Part shown: one piece after another, positions 34,561 through 42,888 of the stretch
Numbering within the stretch: position 1 is the first letter of the stretch
Layout: each line of letters begins with the position of its first letter
Origin: Jannaschia maritima
Lineage (GTDB): Bacteria > Pseudomonadota > Alphaproteobacteria > Rhodobacterales > Rhodobacteraceae
Reading direction: 5' to 3'
Assembly (NCBI RefSeq): GCF_030973515.1
Contig: NZ_JARGZA010000001.1
Span: 1 to 64,000 of the forward strand
DNA length: 64,000 nt
Notes under the pieces: model-generated
Database searches by the model: none
The model's input: the letters and a program-made list of their open reading frames with translations, nothing else
Told to the model about the DNA's origin: nothing
Made by a program: the position numbers and the translations under genes

Positions 34561-36038
34561 CGGGGGAGATGCCGCAACCGCGCGAGCCTGCGTCGATGGA
34601 TTTGATGGCGCACGACGTTCGTGCCGCCCTGGCGGATATCGTGGGGGGCGTCCGTCTGCTCGACGATGGCAAGCTCGCGCCGGGCGCCGTCCGCCAGGTC
34701 GAACGCGTCCGCGCCGCCGCCGAACTGCTGTCCCGCTTGGTGGAGGAGATGATGGACGGCGGCCTCGATCGCCCGCCGGACGACCGACCGCCCGCCGCCG
34801 TAGACCTGCGCAGGGTCCTCGACGACGTCATGGCCCGATGGCGCGGGGCCGCGGATCCCCTTGGCGTGACCATCGGGTTGCGGGTTGCGGACGATGTTCC
34901 CCGCGTCGTGCAGACCCGTCACCTCGGATTGCGGCGGATCGTCGACAACGTGTTGTCGAATGCGCTGCGGCATGCCCGTGGCCGGATCGACATCGACGTC
35001 CGTGCGCCCACCGCCGATCGGATCGTCCTGACGATACGGGACGATGGCCCCGGCTTTCCCCCAGACATCCTTCCGAACCTTTTCGGCAGCGGCACCAGGG
35101 GTGCCGGATCGACCGGATCCGGCTTGGGGCTGCACATCGCCGCCGGCCATTCGAGGGAGATCGGCGGTACGCTGACCGCGCGGAACGATCCCGATGGGGG
35201 TGCGATCGTGACGCTCGAATTGGGGGACCTGCACATCCTGCGCCCCTCGGAGGAGGACGTCGGAGTCGATCTGACCGGCATGCGCGTCCTCGTCGCCGAC
35301 GACAGCGATACGGTGCGGACCGTGTTCGTCGGGATGTTGGAACAGATGGGTGCCGCGTGCGAAACGGCCGCGGACGGGGTGGTGGCGCTGAACTGGCTGG
35401 CACGCGAACGGTTCGACCTCGCCCTGATCGACATCGAGATGCCCATGCTGTCCGGACGCGAGGTCATCCGGGCGGAGCGCCTTCGGCAAGCGAAGGGCGT
35501 CGCACCGCCCCTGCCCATGATCGCGACGACCGCACACATATCCCGTCAGGTGAGGGATGCCATCCTGGAGGAGGGGGCCGACGGCGTCATCGACAAGCCG
35601 GTCCCGGATCGGCGAACGTTCGGTCGCATCCTCGACAGCATCCTGCGCGAGCTGCCGGCCGTTCCCCATTGGCAACCGGAGGCATCCGCCCCGCTCAGCC
35701 CGATCATGCTGGCCGAGCTTCTCCAAGCCGCCGGACCCGTTCATGCCGAAGAGGTCCTGATCCGGTTGACCCAAGATTTGCGTGACGCCGAAGCGGAACT
35801 GACGACGGCGTTGAACGGAGGCGACAAGCCCGCGACGCGGTTCCAGACCCATATCCTGCTGTCGCTGGCGGGCGCCGTCGGCGGTGTGCCGACGCAGACC
35901 GCGGCCCGGGCACTGAACGCTGCCGCCCATGACGGAGGGACAGGCGATCTGGATGCACTCGGAACGCAGTGTCTGAACGCGTTGGGTCGATTGCGGGCCG
36001 AGCTGGCGGTCGTCACGGACGGGATGACCCCACACTAG
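34557..36038 (+). CDS. hybrid histidine kinase without sensor domain (HisKA-HATPase-REC-HPt)
   Basis: This is a 493-residue soluble protein. The H-box DLMAHDVRAALADIVGGVRLL has its His at about residue 19, so no sensor domain or membrane segment precedes it. The ATPase motifs are RRIVDNVLSNALRHA, IRDDGPGFPPDI and GSGLGLHIA. The receiver domain spans about 242-365, with phospho-Asp near 292 in ALIDIEMPMLSGRE and Lys near 347. The C-terminal part is HPt-like, with a His near 432 in QTHILLSLAGAVGG. All steps of a phosphorelay are thus in one chain. It is coupled to prpE; its input and output are unknown. Confidence 0.88.
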   Translation: MTGEMPQPREPASMDLMAHDVRAALADIVGGVRLLDDGKLAPGAVRQVERVRAAAELLSRLVEEMMDGGLDRPPDDRPPAAVDLRRVLDDVMARWRGAADPLGVTIGLRVADDVPRVVQTRHLGLRRIVDNVLSNALRHARGRIDIDVRAPTADRIVLTIRDDGPGFPPDILPNLFGSGTRGAGSTGSGLGLHIAAGHSREIGGTLTARNDPDGGAIVTLELGDLHILRPSEEDVGVDLTGMRVLVADDSDTVRTVFVGMLEQMGAACETAADGVVALNWLARERFDLALIDIEMPMLSGREVIRAERLRQAKGVAPPLPMIATTAHISRQVRDAILEEGADGVIDKPVPDRRTFGRILDSILRELPAVPHWQPEASAPLSPIMLAELLQAAGPVHAEEVLIRLTQDLRDAEAELTTALNGGDKPATRFQTHILLSLAGAVGGVPTQTAARALNAAAHDGGTGDLDALGTQCLNALGRLRAELAVVTDGMTPH

Positions 36039-37657
36039 CCATACGTTTCCAGCATCCGCATCAGCGTCGCATGGCTGTCCGCGTCCTGGACCGTCTTGTC
36101 GTGCCGCCATCGCAGCATGCGCGGGAATCGCAGCGCGACACCGGATTTGTGCCGGGGGGATGCCTGGATCCCCTCGAAGCCGATCTCGAACACCTGTTCC
36201 GGGGTTACTTGCCGGACGGGGCCGAACCGGGCCAACGTGTTCTTGCGGACCCAAGCGGTGATCTTGCGGAACTCCGCGTCCGTGAGGCCACTGTAGGCCT
36301 TCGTGAAGGGGACGAGTTCGTTCCCCTTCCAAACGGCGAACGTGAAATCCGTATAAAGGTTCGCCCGGCGCCCATGCCCCGCCTGCGCATACACCATCAC
36401 CGCGTCCAGGCTGAGCGGGTCCAGCTTCCACTTCCACCAATCGCCACGTTTGCGTCCGACGTGGAAGGGGCTGCTCAGTCGCTTCAGCATGATCCCTTCC
36501 GCCTGACGGTCGCGGGACTCTCGGCGCGCTTCGGCGAGTTCGTCCCACCCGGCGAACGGGATCATGGGCGAGGTGCGGATGGGTGCCGCCGCTGGAAGGT
36601 TCCGGAGCAGTGCCTCCAGCCTCGAGCGGCGCTCCCGCAGGGGCCGTTCGCGGATATCTTCACCTCCGTCTTCCAGCAGGTCGTAGGCGAAGAGGACCGC
36701 GGGCGCGTCCTTCAACAGCGACTTCGGCACGGTCTTGCGCCCGATGCGTCGCTGGAGGGCGGCGAAGCGCATGGGCTGGCCCGCCTCCGCGTCCCACGCC
36801 AGGATCTCTCCGTCCAGCACCGTCCCGGGGGGCAGGAAATCGATGCACCGCGCGAATTCCGGGAAGCGGTCGGTCATCAGCTCCTCGCCCCGGGACCACA
36901 GGTAATGCTTGCCGTCGCGCAGGATCAGTTGCCCCCGTATGCCGTCCCATTTCCATTCCGCCAGCCAGTCCGACGGGTCGCCGAGGATCGCGGGCCCTTC
37001 CTGGGGGTCGTAGCCCGGCGCGTTGTCGATCCCATGGGCTAGGCAGAACGGATAGGGTCGGGACAGGTCTGCTTCCGGATCGGGATGCGTCACGAGGCCG
37101 GCGAAGGTCGTGGTGCCCGGTGCCCAGTTCCCCATCAGCCGGTGTGCCAGCTCCGTTTCCGGTATATCGGTCGCCTGGGCCAGTGCGCGCGTCATCAGCT
37201 TCTGACTGACGCCCACACGAAAGCCACCGGTGATCAGCTTGTTGTATATGAACCGTTCGACGCCACCGAGGCGGTCCCACGCTTCCAGGATCGCGGTCCG
37301 CTTCGCGTCGTCCTCGACGTCCGACAATGCACGTATTTCGTCGATCCAACCGGACAGGGGGCGGTCGCTGGCGCGTGTCGGGTCGGGCAGGACGAGGTGG
37401 ATCGTTTCAGCGAGATCGCCGACCTTGTCATAGCTTTCCTGGAACAGCCACATCGGCAACCCGGCCAGGTTGGCCCCCCATTCGGCCAGACGGTTCGCGG
37501 TGACGGTGCGTTTCGGGCGGCGTCCGGATAGGAGCGCGATGGTCCATAGCTTGTCGGGATCGTCCGCCTCCCGGAAGTAGGACGCGAGGGCGGCGGTCTT
37601 GCGCGACGTCTTCGTCGTCTGGTCCAGTTCGTTGAACAGCCGAGCGAACCGCTTCAT
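36035..37657 (-). CDS. ATP-dependent DNA ligase
   Basis: This is a 540-residue ligase of the exonuclease-associated bacterial type. The adenylated Lys is in WLAEWKWDGIRGQLIL, then GTVLDGEILAWD, RQAEGIMLKR and DWWKWKLDPLSLDAVMVYAQ complete the nucleotidyltransferase motifs; an OB-fold follows (RRANLYTDFTFAVW). The N-terminal helical part binds DNA. It seals nicks in DNA repair. Its ATG overlaps the stop of the alpha/beta hydrolase gene. The usual companions Lhr-type helicase and PdeM phosphoesterase are not in the window. Confidence 0.92.
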   Translation of the reverse strand: MKRFARLFNELDQTTKTSRKTAALASYFREADDPDKLWTIALLSGRRPKRTVTANRLAEWGANLAGLPMWLFQESYDKVGDLAETIHLVLPDPTRASDRPLSGWIDEIRALSDVEDDAKRTAILEAWDRLGGVERFIYNKLITGGFRVGVSQKLMTRALAQATDIPETELAHRLMGNWAPGTTTFAGLVTHPDPEADLSRPYPFCLAHGIDNAPGYDPQEGPAILGDPSDWLAEWKWDGIRGQLILRDGKHYLWSRGEELMTDRFPEFARCIDFLPPGTVLDGEILAWDAEAGQPMRFAALQRRIGRKTVPKSLLKDAPAVLFAYDLLEDGGEDIRERPLRERRSRLEALLRNLPAAAPIRTSPMIPFAGWDELAEARRESRDRQAEGIMLKRLSSPFHVGRKRGDWWKWKLDPLSLDAVMVYAQAGHGRRANLYTDFTFAVWKGNELVPFTKAYSGLTDAEFRKITAWVRKNTLARFGPVRQVTPEQVFEIGFEGIQASPRHKSGVALRFPRMLRWRHDKTVQDADSHATLMRMLETYG

Positions 37658-38538
37658 CCCGTCACCCGCAGGAACCGACCGATCGACGCGATGGCGGCAT
37701 CGGCCGCGGGCGTCAGTCCGACCATCATCTGCCAATCGTGCGGAACGCCGCGCCATCGCTCGACGCGAACCGACGCCCCGGCCTCCGCCAAGCGGCGTGC
37801 GACGGCATCCGCATCACCCTCCATCATCTCGCCCTCGGCGATCTGGATCAGGGTGCGTGGCGGGTCGGTCCACTCGGCATGGATGGGCGAGGCACGTGGA
37901 TCACGCGGGTCGACGTTGGGAGGGAGATAGGCGGCAAGGAAGCGGCGGAGGACCGAAGGCGGAAAGATCATGTCATCGGACCCTTCGGGTACCGGACGGG
38001 TCGGATCGAGGTCGACCGGCGGCGACAGAAGGACCATTTGGGCGATCCTCGCGGGCCGGGTGGCCGCAAGGGACAGCGCGATGTTGGCGCCGGCGCTGTC
38101 GCCGCCGAGGTCGCAGTCCCCCAGGTCGTCCAGCACCGCACGGCAATCCTCCCATCCGGCGGGGAACGGATGTTCGGGCGCCAAACGGTATCGCGGGGCG
38201 ACGACCGTTCGGTTCGATTGGCGTGTCACCGCATCGATCAGGGGTGCGTGCGTGTCGGGCGAGCACATCACGAAGCCGCCCCCGTGTATCCAGATCATCG
38301 GACGGGTGTCCGTCGGGGCGGAGGGCTGCGAAACTCGGCAGGGAATGCCGGCGATCGTCCTTTCCCGTACCACGACGTCGGGCGTCCTGGGACGGCCCCG
38401 GGCGGCCATGTCCATGAACCGGCGGCGAATCGACCAGGGTGTGGGGACGGCAAGGGAGGGTCTCACGATGCCGCGCGCGACCAGGGTGGCCATCCTGTCA
38501 CGCCAATGGCCCGCGTCGTATATCACCTCCTCATGCAT
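37654..38538 (-). CDS. alpha/beta hydrolase (hormone-sensitive-lipase-like esterase), copy A
   Basis: This esterase has about 294 residues. The oxyanion motif is IWIHGGGFVMCSPD, the nucleophile Ser is in LGGDSAGANIALSL, and the His is in GVPHDWQMM. The start is uncertain: ATG 38538 gives MHEEVIYDAGHW, and ATG 38553 and 38604 are in frame. It overlaps both neighbours. It is similar to the next gene (RYRLAPEHPFPAGWEDC in both regions), which suggests an old tandem duplication. Its link to DNA repair is unexplained. Confidence 0.82.
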   Translation of the reverse strand: MHEEVIYDAGHWRDRMATLVARGIVRPSLAVPTPWSIRRRFMDMAARGRPRTPDVVVRERTIAGIPCRVSQPSAPTDTRPMIWIHGGGFVMCSPDTHAPLIDAVTRQSNRTVVAPRYRLAPEHPFPAGWEDCRAVLDDLGDCDLGGDSAGANIALSLAATRPARIAQMVLLSPPVDLDPTRPVPEGSDDMIFPPSVLRRFLAAYLPPNVDPRDPRASPIHAEWTDPPRTLIQIAEGEMMEGDADAVARRLAEAGASVRVERWRGVPHDWQMMVGLTPAADAAIASIGRFLRVTG

Positions 38539-39442
38539 CGAGGGGGGTTCCATTCGGGGTCCCATGGGAGGCGAGGAAGTCCCCCAAGTCGGAGAGGGCG
38601 TCATCGGCGACGCGCAGGAAGCCTGCGGCGAGGTGCCAGGCGTGCGGCAGTCCCCTGCCGCGAACCAACGTGACCGCGCCCCCTCCGGCCTCCATCGCGG
38701 CCCCGAGGCGGAGGCTATCCTCTTCCAGAAGCTCGCCGGCGGAGCAATGGATGGTCACGGGCGGGCAGGCGGGGAACGCGGCCTGCCCAGGGGACAGATC
38801 CGGGTCCGACGGATCCGCGCCGGGCGCATAGGCGTCCAAGATGCGCTGCAGCATCGGTACGGACAGGAACATAGGATCGGCGCCTGTGGCGATGCGACGG
38901 GCCGGGTCGAGTTCGGCCGCGGGGGCGATCAGCGCGACCGCCACGGGCGGCGTAGCTGCTAACAGCAAGCGCGCGAGCACGGATGCCGCGAGGGTCGCGC
39001 CCGCGCTGTCGCCGCCGAGGGCGATGGGTTCCCGCCCAGACATGGCGCCCGCGACGGCGAGGCAGTCCTGGAATCCAGCCGGGAAGGGATGTTCCGGTGC
39101 GAGGCGATAGCGCGGAACCACGACCCGAAATCCGCGCCGAGCGATCCGGTCGGTTATGCGTGCATGGCTGTTCGGGGAGCCAGCGACGAAGGCCCCGCCG
39201 TGGCACCATACCAGTGCGGGGGCGGCAGGCCCCGGCGATGCGATACGACACGGTACCCCTCCAACGTCCCGCCATTCGACGGTCAGCCCGGCGGCTCGGC
39301 GGCGAGGCGTGACCATTGCGAAGGCGGCGCGAAACACCCACCACGGCCAGGGCAGCATTAAGAGTGGGCGCGCGACCCATTTGGAGGCCATGCCCAGCAG
39401 CACCGCCCCAACGGTGTCGGCATCGTAACGCGCTTCCATCAT
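38531..39442 (-). CDS. alpha/beta hydrolase (hormone-sensitive-lipase-like esterase), copy B
   Basis: This is a 303-residue esterase. LVWCHGGAFVAGSPNSHA is the oxyanion region (HGGA instead of HGGG), ALGGDSAGATLAASV the nucleophile elbow and GRGLPHAWHLA the catalytic His. The N-terminus carries a hydrophobic stretch (LLMLPWPWWVFRAAFAM) that could touch the membrane. The first ATG at 39442 overlaps the exonuclease stop; a second ATG follows directly. It pairs with copy A. Confidence 0.83.
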   Translation of the reverse strand: MMEARYDADTVGAVLLGMASKWVARPLLMLPWPWWVFRAAFAMVTPRRRAAGLTVEWRDVGGVPCRIASPGPAAPALVWCHGGAFVAGSPNSHARITDRIARRGFRVVVPRYRLAPEHPFPAGFQDCLAVAGAMSGREPIALGGDSAGATLAASVLARLLLAATPPVAVALIAPAAELDPARRIATGADPMFLSVPMLQRILDAYAPGADPSDPDLSPGQAAFPACPPVTIHCSAGELLEEDSLRLGAAMEAGGGAVTLVRGRGLPHAWHLAAGFLRVADDALSDLGDFLASHGTPNGTPLDA

Positions 39443-40458
39443 GCCGCGTCGGCCACGTCCGCGTCGGCATCCGCGTCCAGCGCCTCGCCCTGGTATTCTG
39501 TGCTGACGGTGTGCGCGTCGAATCCCTGATCCCGCAGCCACCGCTCGAACACCGTCGTATAGCCATGGGTGACGAAGATGCGCGACGCCCCAGTCTCGCG
39601 GACCGCATGGTTCAGGCCGGCCCAGTCCGCATGGTCCGAGATCACGAACCCACGATCTGCGGCTCGCCTGCGCCGGACGCCGCGCATCGTCATCCAACCC
39701 GACGCGATGCCCGTGGAACAGGGACCGAACTTGCGGATCCATCCCCCCGCCAGGGCGGATGGCGGCGCGATGACCAGTCCTCCCGCATGGGCCTTCAAGT
39801 CGATGTCCTTAGTCACGCGTACCGTATCGGGCAGGATCACGCCCTGCTCCCGAAGGACGGCGTTCGTGTTCTCGACGGCACCGTGAGTCAGGATGGGGCC
39901 GATGCCGGGGTCCACCATCGACATGATCCGTTGGGCTTTCCCGAGCGCATAGGCACCGATCACGCTGAACCGTCCGTCCGCGGCGTTGACCGACCACCAT
40001 GCGTTCAACTGGCGGGACAACTCCGCCTCCGGCAGCCATTTGAAGATCGGCAGGCCAAAGGTGCATTCCGTCACGAAGGCATGGCAGGCCACGGGCTCCC
40101 ATGGTTCGGACAGCGCATCCGGACCGGTCTTGTAATCACCCGATACGACCCAGACCTCGCCTCGGTGCTCGACGCGGATCTGCGCCGAACCCGGAACGTG
40201 CCCTGCGGGGAAGAACGTGACGTCGACATCCCCGATACGGCGGACCTCGCCGTACGTGATGTCCTCCGCGCGAATGTCGCCCAAACGGTGCCGCATGACG
40301 GGCAGCGCCGCCTGCGTGGCCAGATAGCGGCCATGCCCGGGATAGGAATGGTCGGCGTGGCCATGCGTTATCAACGCACGCGGCACGGGCCGCCACGGAT
40401 CGATGTAGAAGTCTCCGGCGGGACAGAAGATCCCCTCGTCCCTGAATTCCAGCACCAT
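39439..40458 (-). CDS. ligase-associated DNA exonuclease (metallo-beta-lactamase/beta-CASP fold)
   Basis: This is a 339-residue nuclease of the TIGR04122 type. ALITHGHADHSYPGHGRYLAT is the metal site (HxHxDH), with further ligands in FPAGHVPGSAQIRV and VVSGDYKTGPDALSEPWEPV. The late motifs are FVISDHADWAGL and IFVTHGY. In known clusters it sits beside the ATP-dependent ligase and acts in DNA end processing. Here it is the first of four overlapping genes. The short C-terminal tail is Asp/Ala-rich. Confidence 0.9.
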   Translation of the reverse strand: MVLEFRDEGIFCPAGDFYIDPWRPVPRALITHGHADHSYPGHGRYLATQAALPVMRHRLGDIRAEDITYGEVRRIGDVDVTFFPAGHVPGSAQIRVEHRGEVWVVSGDYKTGPDALSEPWEPVACHAFVTECTFGLPIFKWLPEAELSRQLNAWWSVNAADGRFSVIGAYALGKAQRIMSMVDPGIGPILTHGAVENTNAVLREQGVILPDTVRVTKDIDLKAHAGGLVIAPPSALAGGWIRKFGPCSTGIASGWMTMRGVRRRRAADRGFVISDHADWAGLNHAVRETGASRIFVTHGYTTVFERWLRDQGFDAHTVSTEYQGEALDADADADVADAA

Positions 40459-40528
40459 GGCGCCCGCGCCCCCACGTCCGTCCCTTCGGGTTCAGATAGG
40501 GCGGGTCGTCCACGGGCCAATCGCGGAG

Positions 40529-41557
40529 TCAGTCGGGGGTGATCAAGGCGAGTTCGCCGTCGTCCTCCATCTGACGTATGGCGACGGCCACGGCCTTCTT
40601 GCCCGCCTCCCCGCGCTCCGGCGCGATCTCTCCCGCATCTTCCAACTCGGCGCGGGTCTGGTCCGCCAGACGACCGGACAGGTTCGCCAACAGGAAATGA
40701 ACAACCGTTCCCTCGACATCCTGCTCCGACGACAGGGCAGCCAGGAGGTCCTCGGCGGCCACGGCGCGCACGACCCGCGGAACGTCGCGGGCATCGAGCC
40801 GGTCGGGTATGTTCTCCCAGGAGAACACGGCGGCACGCACCGCGCTGGCGAAATCGGGCGACTGGTCGTCGAGCGTCTGCAGCATGGCGGTGCGCTCTCC
40901 GAAGCCGGACGCGTTCAAAATAGCGCCCAGGCGATCGACGGGCGTCTTCTGGAACGCCTTCGACGGGGTGGACGACGCGGCCCGCCCCAACGAGAGGCCG
41001 ACCCGTGCTACCGTGGCCGGTGGGATCGCATCTGTGGCGGAAAAGGCAACCGCGATGTCGCCCATGCGCTCGGGTGGTAGGTCGGCCACCAAGCCCGCGG
41101 CCCGTTCGGCCGGCAGCTTCGACAGGACGATGGCGCAGATCGTGGGGCTCTCGGTTCGCAGCATGTCCTGCAGAACCTCCGGAGGCATCGCGAGGAGGCC
41201 CTCCCAAACCGACGCGCCGACATCGGGGACGACGTCGGGCGGCAGTTCGGCCGTCAGATCCTGGATGACGGACGGGGACAGCGTGCCGTCCAGGGCGCCC
41301 AGGGTTTTCGCCAGCCCATCGGGGAAGCGCAGGCCAGCGGCGTCGAGCACTTCGGTGAATTCGGCGGCAGTGGCCATCAACGTCGCTTGGTCGACGAAAC
41401 GCAGTTTCGCGATCGATCGAGCCAGTGTCCGCTGAAGGTTCGGCGGCAGCTCACCCACGCCGGGATCGACGCCGCCCTGCACGAGGAGATGAACGATGAC
41501 CGCCGCCTTCTCGGCCTTGGTCAGGGGGAGCACCGGATGCGAGAGGGGCTGGTTCAT
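40529..41557 (-). CDS. fliG: flagellar motor switch protein FliG-like
   Basis: This is a 342-residue FliG homolog. The N-terminal LTKAEKAAVIVHLLVQGG resembles the FliG start, then a middle domain with PPEVLQDMLRTESPTICAIVLSKLPAERAAGLVADLP (the EHPQTIA.IL-like segment) and a C-terminal domain with FSWENIPDRLDARDVPRVVRAVAAEDLLAAL. In FliG the C-terminal charged helix contacts the stator. No other flagellar gene is in the window. It may be an isolated or second copy. Confidence 0.78.
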   Translation of the reverse strand: MNQPLSHPVLPLTKAEKAAVIVHLLVQGGVDPGVGELPPNLQRTLARSIAKLRFVDQATLMATAAEFTEVLDAAGLRFPDGLAKTLGALDGTLSPSVIQDLTAELPPDVVPDVGASVWEGLLAMPPEVLQDMLRTESPTICAIVLSKLPAERAAGLVADLPPERMGDIAVAFSATDAIPPATVARVGLSLGRAASSTPSKAFQKTPVDRLGAILNASGFGERTAMLQTLDDQSPDFASAVRAAVFSWENIPDRLDARDVPRVVRAVAAEDLLAALSSEQDVEGTVVHFLLANLSGRLADQTRAELEDAGEIAPERGEAGKKAVAVAIRQMEDDGELALITPD

Positions 41558-41621
41558 GGATCACGCGCGGTGGAAGGGTCGTGCGTGGGGATGGCAGGTC
41601 GCCCTTAAGAAACCATTGCGT

Positions 41622-42533
41622 TCACGCGATCAGACCTTCCGTCTCGTCCGCGCCGATCATGAGGTTCAGGTTCTGGATCGCGGTCCCCGATGCGCCCTTC
41701 CCCAGATTGTCGAGAACGGCGACCACGGTTATGCGATCGTATCCATTCCCGTGGACGGACAACTCCATGCGGTTCGTCCCGTTCAACCGCTGCGGGTCCA
41801 CCCTGTCCTGGGCCATGGCCACGCGGACGAACGGATCGCCGGCATAGAACTCGCGTAAGGCGGCCTCGAGCCGCTGGGCGCCGGGAACACCTCCGCCCAG
41901 CATGTCCGCGTGAAGGTGAAGCTGTACCGCCATACCCTGCCGGAAGTTGCCAACCATCGGCTGGAACGCGGGCGTCCGCGTCAATCCCCCGTATTCGACG
42001 ATCTCCGCCAAGTGCTTGTGCGATTGCCCGAGAGCATAGAGGAAGCAGGCGGGTGCCGTTCCGGCTTCGAACTCCGCGATCAGGGACTTGCCCCCGCCGG
42101 AGTATCCCGACACCCCCGTCAAGGTCACTGGGGCGGTCGCCGGAACGATGCCGGCATCCGTCAACGGACGCAGCATCGCGATGGATCCGGTGGCATAGCA
42201 GCCGACGTTGGCCACGCGCACGGCATCGCGTATCGCATTGCGCGCGCCGGGCAGTTCCGGCATCCCATAGACCCAACCCTCCTTCACGCGATGGGCCGTG
42301 GAGGCGTCGATCAAGCGCGTCGGGCCAGCCATGGCCGCGGCCTGGATCGCGGCATCGTCCGGCAGGCACAGGATCGCCACGTCCGCCTGGCCGTAAGCTT
42401 CCGCGCGAGCCCCGTCGTCCTTCCGGCGGTCCTCCTCCAATCGGATCAGGGTGATGTCGCCCCGATCGGCGAGCCGGTCCCGGATCCGAAGGCCGGTTGT
42501 CCCGGCTTCCCCGTCGATGAAGACCTTCGTCAT
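41622..42533 (-). CDS. argC: N-acetyl-gamma-glutamyl-phosphate reductase (short type)
   Basis: This is a 303-residue enzyme of arginine synthesis that reduces N-acetylglutamyl phosphate to the semialdehyde with NADPH. VFIDGEAGTTGLRIRDRL is the type 2 N-terminus, and the catalytic Cys is in VANVGCYATGSIAML. SGYSGGGKSL and YGGLTRTPAFQP match the family. The ATG at 42533 was chosen because it gives that N-terminus. The gene is about 65 bp from fliG, and a hairpin lies upstream. Confidence 0.92.
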   Translation of the reverse strand: MTKVFIDGEAGTTGLRIRDRLADRGDITLIRLEEDRRKDDGARAEAYGQADVAILCLPDDAAIQAAAMAGPTRLIDASTAHRVKEGWVYGMPELPGARNAIRDAVRVANVGCYATGSIAMLRPLTDAGIVPATAPVTLTGVSGYSGGGKSLIAEFEAGTAPACFLYALGQSHKHLAEIVEYGGLTRTPAFQPMVGNFRQGMAVQLHLHADMLGGGVPGAQRLEAALREFYAGDPFVRVAMAQDRVDPQRLNGTNRMELSVHGNGYDRITVVAVLDNLGKGASGTAIQNLNLMIGADETEGLIA

Positions 42534-42584
42534 GCGCCAATCCCTCCTGCCGGCCCGCAGATAGGGCAGGGATCGCGGAACGGA

Positions 42585-42617
42585 AAGGCCCCGCGCCGGT
42601 CGCCCGGGCGGGGCCTT
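42585..42617 (-). terminator. terminator-like hairpin after the small secreted-protein gene
   Basis: AAGGCCCCGC (42585-42594) pairs with GCGGGGCCTT (42608-42617) across a 13-base loop, 23 bp beyond the stop of the small gene. On the minus strand the stem ends in CCTTTCCGTTCC, a partial U-tract. It lies between the 55-residue gene and argC and separates their transcripts. Confidence 0.65.
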
Positions 42618-42639
42618 CCGTTCGTCGCACGCGACACAG

Positions 42640-42807
42640 TCAGGCGTTGGCGTCCGCCAGGCATTTGCCCTCGTCGGCATTCCAGCTCGATCCGGGTGCA
42701 CAGCTCTGAGCCTGCTGGTACTTGTCGTAGTTGCAGCCCTGTGCAGCTGCGGCCAAGGGGGCCGCGGTCAGGACAAGCGCGGCAAGGATCGTCTTCGTCT
42801 TGGTCAT
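42640..42807 (-). CDS. small secreted protein, 55 residues
   Basis: The frame encodes MTKTKTILAALVLTAAPLAA, a signal peptide (cleaved after AAA), then a short mature part with three Cys (QGCNYDKY, AQSCAPGSSW, EGKCLAD) of about 32 residues. The ATG has GGGAG seven bases upstream. It starts 81 bp downstream of the purB stop on the same strand and is followed by a terminator, so it can be made from the purB transcript. I do not recognise a named family; a Cys-rich periplasmic peptide is the best description. Confidence 0.72.
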   Translation of the reverse strand: MTKTKTILAALVLTAAPLAAAAQGCNYDKYQQAQSCAPGSSWNADEGKCLADANA

Positions 42808-42888
42808 CGAAAGGCTCCCGTCGTTGGATGATGACGCAACGTTAGCGCGACCGGGCGCCGGCGCAAAAGTCGAAATCGTCGCAGGGGG

